Assembly (NCBI GenBank): GCA_024305745.1
Contig: JAHRBS010000014.1
Coordinates: forward strand, 1,557,501-1,621,500
Reading direction: 5' to 3'
DNA length: 64,000 bases
DNA from: Polyporus tsugae
Taxonomy: Eukaryota; Basidiomycota; Agaricomycetes; Polyporales; Polyporaceae
The stretch's first letter is position 1; the number at the start of each line of letters is the position of its first letter. Under the pieces are notes generated by a model that saw only the letters and a program-made list of their open reading frames with translations, did no database searches and was not told where the DNA came from. Of the stretch, positions 58,993-64,000 are shown one piece after another. Both the position numbers and the translations under genes were made by a program.

Positions 58993-60720
58993 ATGAGCGC
59001 AACTGATCAAGTTTATTCGTCCGTGATGTGAGCTCTCACTCCGTCGACGTCAATATTCTCCACGCTGACATCGTCACGACTCCCCAGCGCCGAGTCCAAA
59101 GCCCTCAATCGAACGTTTTCTTCCTTCGGTCTAGGTACGCCTGCTCTCGGCCAAGCGTCTTATGCAGTCGAAGGTCTCATCTTTCTGTAGCCTTGCTTTT
59201 CTACGACTTCATCTTAACTCTACCCCATGAAGCCGAACGCTTTTGGACAGGTCGCCGATCCTGGACATCTGTCTTCTTTTTCCTCAACCGATATACAGCC
59301 ATATTATTCCACATCCCTGTGATTTACGAATTTTTCTGTGTGATGCCCGAGTCGGTGAGTCAGCAGAATTGCTACGGTAATCGAAACTTGAAAGGCTGAG
59401 AATACTTATCCTCAGAGGTTAGAGCCCTAGGTTTGTCGCTCTGCAGCGTATTCATAAAATGTGGCAGATGCCGGCAACTCCGAGCATTCCATCAATTTTC
59501 TATCGCACTGAGCCAAGGAATAATCGCAGGTATGTTTCGTTTTGGTGGACATTTTAGGAAGGTACTCAGTCTGTGATTTTGATACTAGTCTGCCTCTTGC
59601 TACGCACCCACGCGCTCTACATGCGCAATCGATGGATACTCTATCTTCTTGGTGGAATAATTGTTCTTGGAGTGATTGCCTGCATGGTACGCCTCTTTCC
59701 CCTCTGGCTGTGGTATACTAGCGGGCAACTCGCGCCGTAGTGCACTATTATATGGGTGGGTATTACGCAACACCACACTGGCATTCCGGGAGACGAGGTG
59801 TTATCTGTTGGATGCGTTATCCCGGTATCGGCATCCCAGTAAGTGGGTGTTTTGTACCGCACAGAGAAGCCACTCACAGCCCTCCGCCAAACCAAACTTG
59901 AATATGACCTTTCTTCCACTCCAGATCCATACGTGCGTACCCCTTGCGTATTAAATCTGATCACTGTTTAGTACCTCATCCGCTGTCCAGTCCTCGCAGT
60001 TTCATGGGGTGTCATGTTCATCTCCGACGGAACGGTCTTCGTCCTCACATTGTGCCAAGCCATCTGCGAGTACCGGTTGTGGAGCTATAGTCTGGCTACT
60101 CTCATGCTAAGGGATGGTAAGTACAGTGCACTCCTTCTGGTCAAGTTTTTAACGCATGTCCATTGTGTAGGGGCGATTTATTTCGGGTGGGTCGTCACAG
60201 TCCGCATGGCCGGTGCTGATACTTACGCAACCTCATCTCCAGAGTGCTCGGCATCTGTTATCTGTCAAACATCGTCACATACCTGGTGCGTTCCCACTTC
60301 TATCCCATCCTCCGAGAGCACCGTCTTCGAACGCTCATATTCGCTTCCCATGGGGACAGATTGCATCGGTAGGTGCACGTTCGTGATCGCGGAATCAAGA
60401 ACTCTACTTAAGCACCTACAGCCACGATATAAGGGCGTCCTCACCACCGCGACGAACATGTACGTCTTCCGATGACCACAGCCTACATTCCATACTGATC
60501 CTTTACTTTGACTGATACCAGATTATCAAACGTCCTCGTCTCACGGATGATGCTCAATATCCGCGATCCTACTCTCTTCCAGTTGCCGCATAGCTGTCCT
60601 TCGAAGTTCGGCGAAGTGTCGGTTCCTGACTATGGCCTATCTTCGCCCCTGTGGTTCAGTGAATCTGTTCGTTCCCCCCGGCCGCCTGCTTCGATGTCTA
60701 CTATGGACACTGCGACATGA
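58993..60720 (+). CDS. DUF6533-type multi-pass membrane protein, paralogue 2, microexon gene
   Basis: Supported exons: 58993-59027, 59088-59134, 59191-59354, 59418-59529, 59589-59686, 59741-59838, then a small exon near 59925, 59972-60116, 60171-60186, 60243-60285, 60360-60368, 60434-60459 and 60522-60720. Exon sizes 47, 164, 98, 16, 43 and 9 nt are identical to those of the paralogue at 31578-33446. The signature FYDFILTLPHEAERFW and FFFLNRYTAILFHIPVIYEFF, then RTHALYMRNRW and LVSRMMLNIRDP, confirm the family. One joint fails by one base: the 8-nt exon at 59925-59932 leaves the wrong phase for 59972. A GC-donor (exon 59925-59934) or a longer exon (59874-59936) would solve it; otherwise this copy has a frameshift. 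The C-terminus is longer than in copy 1. Confidence 0.7.
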
Positions 60721-61066
60721 TCTATGTACATACATCTGACTGGTTGTCGGACTGCACGACAAGGATCAACAGGCTTTCAACTCGGAAATTGGGATGTAGG
60801 TTCGGAACTGCAGCTACAGACGATGTATGTTTAGACATTGATGATTTATCAAATACCAATAGCGAGGAGCCGCCGCCGGACCGACACTGGGCTGCAGTCG
60901 CTGTAACTCGTTCCGAGTCCACACCGCCATCTAACCGTCCGTGCGGCTCGGACGCCAGGGACCCCCACCGAGCGACTGTGCCAGCCCCGTCATCGTACTA
61001 GGCTCATCTGACTGGCCTCGACATCTGCTCGACCCTGCCGTGCGACCCTGCCAATCCAAAATAAAT
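60721..61066. other. Intergenic between convergent genes
   Basis: The DUF6533 paralogue and the eIF2D gene end towards each other here. Nothing else is seen. Confidence 0.5.
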
Positions 61067-63464
61067 TTACTTCTTTTTCTTCTCTTGCGTCTGATCCGCC
61101 CCCTCTATCCACCGCTTCGGCACCCCACGCGCGACAAGGAGGTCCATCACCGCTTTGAGCTGTTTACCCTGCACCATGACCTCCAGCGAGTTCGGTTTTC
61201 CGTGTATCGGTGACACTGCAGCACCTAGTGCATTGGTATGTGCATTGGGATAGGGGGGGCAGAAACACGCACCTGAAGTTGAGCTCGCACAAGTCTTCCG
61301 CAACTCCTCCGCGAGGTCGTCTCCTTGAAGACCAAACGTCTCGTACCCTGTGATGAGCGTGCACGCCTTCCTCCCCTGCCGAATTTTGATGACAACAGAT
61401 ACTGGTTTCAGTTCCCCCTTCCTGGTGGGCGGGTGGACAGTCAGCACCCTCATTGTAGTCATCACATCCACGAAACCTTGGGCTTACTTTCGCACTATGT
61501 CCCTCCCCTCCAAAGTGATCTCGTGCCACGCCTGCATGTTCGCTCGCACGCGCTTCAGGACCTCATCGCGCTTCAGGAACTCGGGCGCGTCCTCGCCCTT
61601 AACGGACACCGCCCCAGCGAGAAACTGGTCCGAACCCACGTTGGTGTACTGCTGGTCGTTTGCGTTGATAAGGGAACGAGAGGACACGTAGCCGTTCACA
61701 ATGTCCTTGATCTCTGAGATGGTGTAAAGCTCCGAGGTTCTGAAAGCCAAACAGAGTCGACTGTGCAGTCAGTAGGATGGATATGAAAGACTGTCGCAAC
61801 GCACTCCTTCTCGGCGCTGACGAAGAACGGAACGGTGGTCCCAAACGGCTTCCAAAACTCCGCGACCTGGATCTCGCCCTTCCGCTTCTCCTCTGCCTCC
61901 TTCTCTTTCTGTCCTCGTTGCCCGACCTTCTTTGCCTTAGCCTCGAGGTCACCTACTGTGCGATGTGGTCGGCGAGTTGCAACTGCCGGATGCTGAGGAT
62001 ATACAGCTGCAAATGATGCATGTGTGAGCAAAAGACGACGAGCCCAAGACGAGTACTTACCAGTGACGACGACATCACCCTTTGTCTCTTTCAACTTGAC
62101 CAGGCCTTCCTTCGCACATGCCTTCAAGAAGGACTTCACGTTCTTGTGCGTGGAGTGTTTCACGTCCATCAAACTCGCGCCTGTTTGGGCCGAATGAACA
62201 CACTTCCGAAGGCATAGGCCCCAGAGGCTTACCGGCAAGACCATTCGACCCGAATACGGCAGCGGGCCGTGCAGGGAGTACGTACGAACTCCAGAACGTT
62301 GAGGCGGGCATGGGGAAAGTTGACGGCGGAACGTCAGCTAGAGCGGTCCCGATAGCCTGCAGGATTGCGGCACGTAGACAATCGGAAACATCTTGGGAGA
62401 TTCTGTGAGTGAAATCCTACGCAGCAGAGCGTGCACGTGTACACACACCTTCTGGAGTGAGCGCTGCTGCCTTCGTCTCTGCAGGTTCCTCCGGGCGCGC
62501 CTGTGTGTCGGAATTGACCTGTGTTTCTTCGCCGTGTGTAGGTGCCGCTTCCGTGGATGGGGATGGGGATGCCGCAGTATCTCCTGTAGCGTCAGCGCGA
62601 GAACCGGCTTCATTTCCAAGCGGGCTTTCCGCTGCCGGGGATTTGACCTCGACTGGCGCAGGCGGGTCTGCCTTCTTGCTCGGGCCCATCTCCCACAGGG
62701 CATCCTTCCATGCGTGGAGTACGTAGACGGCCTTCCCCTTCACATCTGTCTCCTCCGTAGAACGAAGGGTGTCGGAGGATACAGCCATACGGCCCACAGC
62801 TAATGGGGGACCAATAGCACCAGGGTGGTACTGGGTGACCGAGACGAGTTGGTCAGGGTTGAGAGTTGAGGAGTGCTGGATTACTTTCTTGGGAAGAATG
62901 CAAGCCATCAGAAATATGTTCGGAGCCCGTCGTTGACCAAGATGAGGGCGCACCTCCTGGAATCATGAGATCGGCTCCGCCGATGAGCTTGGGCACGACC
63001 GGGGCCGGCGTGGACAGAAACGGGAGGAGATCCGGACGCTTCCATAGAGTATAGACTGCAATTTGATTAAGATGAGTAGACACTTCTGGGACTGGCGCCA
63101 CAGACCTGTCGGAATGAGTTCCTCTGAGCCTTTCCCGATCGCGAACCAGAGCGGGTCACCATCGGCGGACAAATACGCGACCTAAAAAATCCTTATGAAC
63201 ATTGATGTAACGCGAGAGGGTTCAAAGAGACGTACCCCCGGTTGCTCTAGATGTGTGCTAAACTTTTGCGACAGCAAGCCGTCGGGGACAAGGCTGTCGC
63301 CCTCCTCTGGCGATAGGCTGGGATACGATTGCAGGACGCGCTGCCGCAGTTTCCTGCGATCAGAACTGCGTAATGGCGCTACATCGGGGTGAGCTGCCTG
63401 GAACGTAATATTATCTGAAACACACACCCGATGTTTTGAGGTCGGCGAGAGGTTTCTTGAACAT
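61067..63464 (-). CDS. TMA64: Translation factor eIF2D / ligatin (TMA64)
   Basis: Eleven exons join in phase: 63428-63464, 63236-63378, 63106-63181, 62954-63055, 62445-62883, 62233-62402, 62061-62180, 61805-62006, 61488-61739, 61273-61421 and 61067-61215, giving 612 aa. The N-terminal part (FKKPLADLKTSAPLRSSDRRKLRQRV, then AYLSADGDPLWFAIGKGSEELIPTVYTLW) and the PUA domain (IGGADLMIPG) are followed by a Glu/Ala/Thr-rich linker (about 190-265). A SWIB/MDM2-like domain covers about 320-440, and the SUI1 domain at the end reads SVVIKIRQGRKACTLITGYETFGL and GKPNSLEVMVQGKQLKAVMDLLVARGVPKRWIE. eIF2D ejects or delivers tRNA on the 40S subunit during recycling and reinitiation. The C-terminus is poly-Lys. 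Confidence 0.93.
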
Positions 63465-64000
63465 GGTGGTGGCAAAGAACAGATTGAGATTCTGCCACTG
63501 TATAATTTAACCGCATCACTTACCGCAGTCGAATTCCCACGCCACAATATGCCTCCTCGCTTCGAATTCCTTCCAGCTTCAAGTGGCCACTATTGTATAC
63601 TCGTCCTCAAAATCCAGTCAATGGTGGGACGCTAGGTTCGACACAAACCCCTCTCACGCGTCCACGTGTCAGCGTGGACGGTCTTGGTATGAGACTAGGT
63701 AATAGATCTCCAAAAGTCCCCATGCATGACGGATAATTCCAGAAATATGTTTTTGCATCATGTCATCATCCAACCTGCCAGCCATTCGGCTTCCAGCGTG
63801 ATCGTGCTTCGTAACACCTTCCGACATCTCGGCCACGGAGTATCACATCCACAGCGGCCACTTTCGCTGAAGGTGATTCAAGGTTTCCCCGAGTGCGGGC
63901 TAACTAGCGCCGACATTAGCACTGGTCTTAAGTATCCATAATCCAACTGGTGTCCGAGGTCCTGATCTGCACTTTTACGCCTGTCTCCTGCGCGAGCTTT
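63465..64000. other. Promoter of eIF2D gene and window edge; no further gene recognised
   Basis: This is the upstream region of the minus-strand eIF2D gene. Near 63640-63690 lies a short imperfect inverted repeat (ACGCGTCCACGTG / CAGCGTGGACG). No frame running off the right edge is convincing. Confidence 0.4.

Overview
The window looks like nuclear DNA of an Agaricomycete fungus (Basidiomycota), probably a wood-decay or polypore relative. Coding DNA is GC-rich. Most genes are split by short GT..AG introns of about 45-75 nt, often ending in CTAG. Several families are typical of mushroom-forming fungi: DUF6533 membrane proteins, F-box/leucine-rich proteins, an SMP (LEA-like) protein, Kelch proteins and secreted serine/alanine-rich proteins. 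The gene models below were built by hand. I joined exons so that phase, splice sites and family motifs agree; coordinates are the span from start to stop codon, with exons listed in the evidence.

Layout: 0-10 kb holds the end of a PUS3-type tRNA pseudouridine synthase, a branched-chain aminotransferase, a secreted SurE-like phosphatase, a decayed Old Yellow Enzyme, a small three-hairpin foldback element and the start of an Ala/Thr-rich secreted protein. 10-20 kb is gene-poor, with a Kelch propeller protein and an unknown Cys-containing protein. 20-25 kb holds a tandem array of three paralogous small secreted, probably GPI-anchored, proteins at about 2.3 kb spacing. 25-44 kb holds three F-box/LRR genes, a UbiA prenyltransferase, a GH18 enzyme, a DUF6533 gene built partly of microexons, an SMP/LEA protein and an AIM3/BBC1-type protein with a cysteine-protease-like domain. 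44-64 kb is mostly housekeeping: BolA, a SET methyltransferase, an amidohydrolase, tRNA-Asp(GUC), an isochorismatase-like hydrolase, DIM1 rRNA dimethylase, an unknown multi-pass membrane protein, an M28 peptidase, a second DUF6533 gene and eIF2D/TMA64.

The genes do not form one pathway. PUS3, DIM1, eIF2D and tRNA-Asp belong to translation and RNA modification. The SurE, GH18, M28, Ala/Thr-rich and three GPI-type proteins belong to the secretome and cell surface. The F-box, DUF6533 and GPI-type sets are duplicated families. I saw no complete transposon, no CRISPR array and no biosynthetic cluster. The most unusual items are the three-gene surface-protein array, the 90-bp foldback element with possible 7-bp target duplication, and the microexon architecture shared by the two DUF6533 genes.
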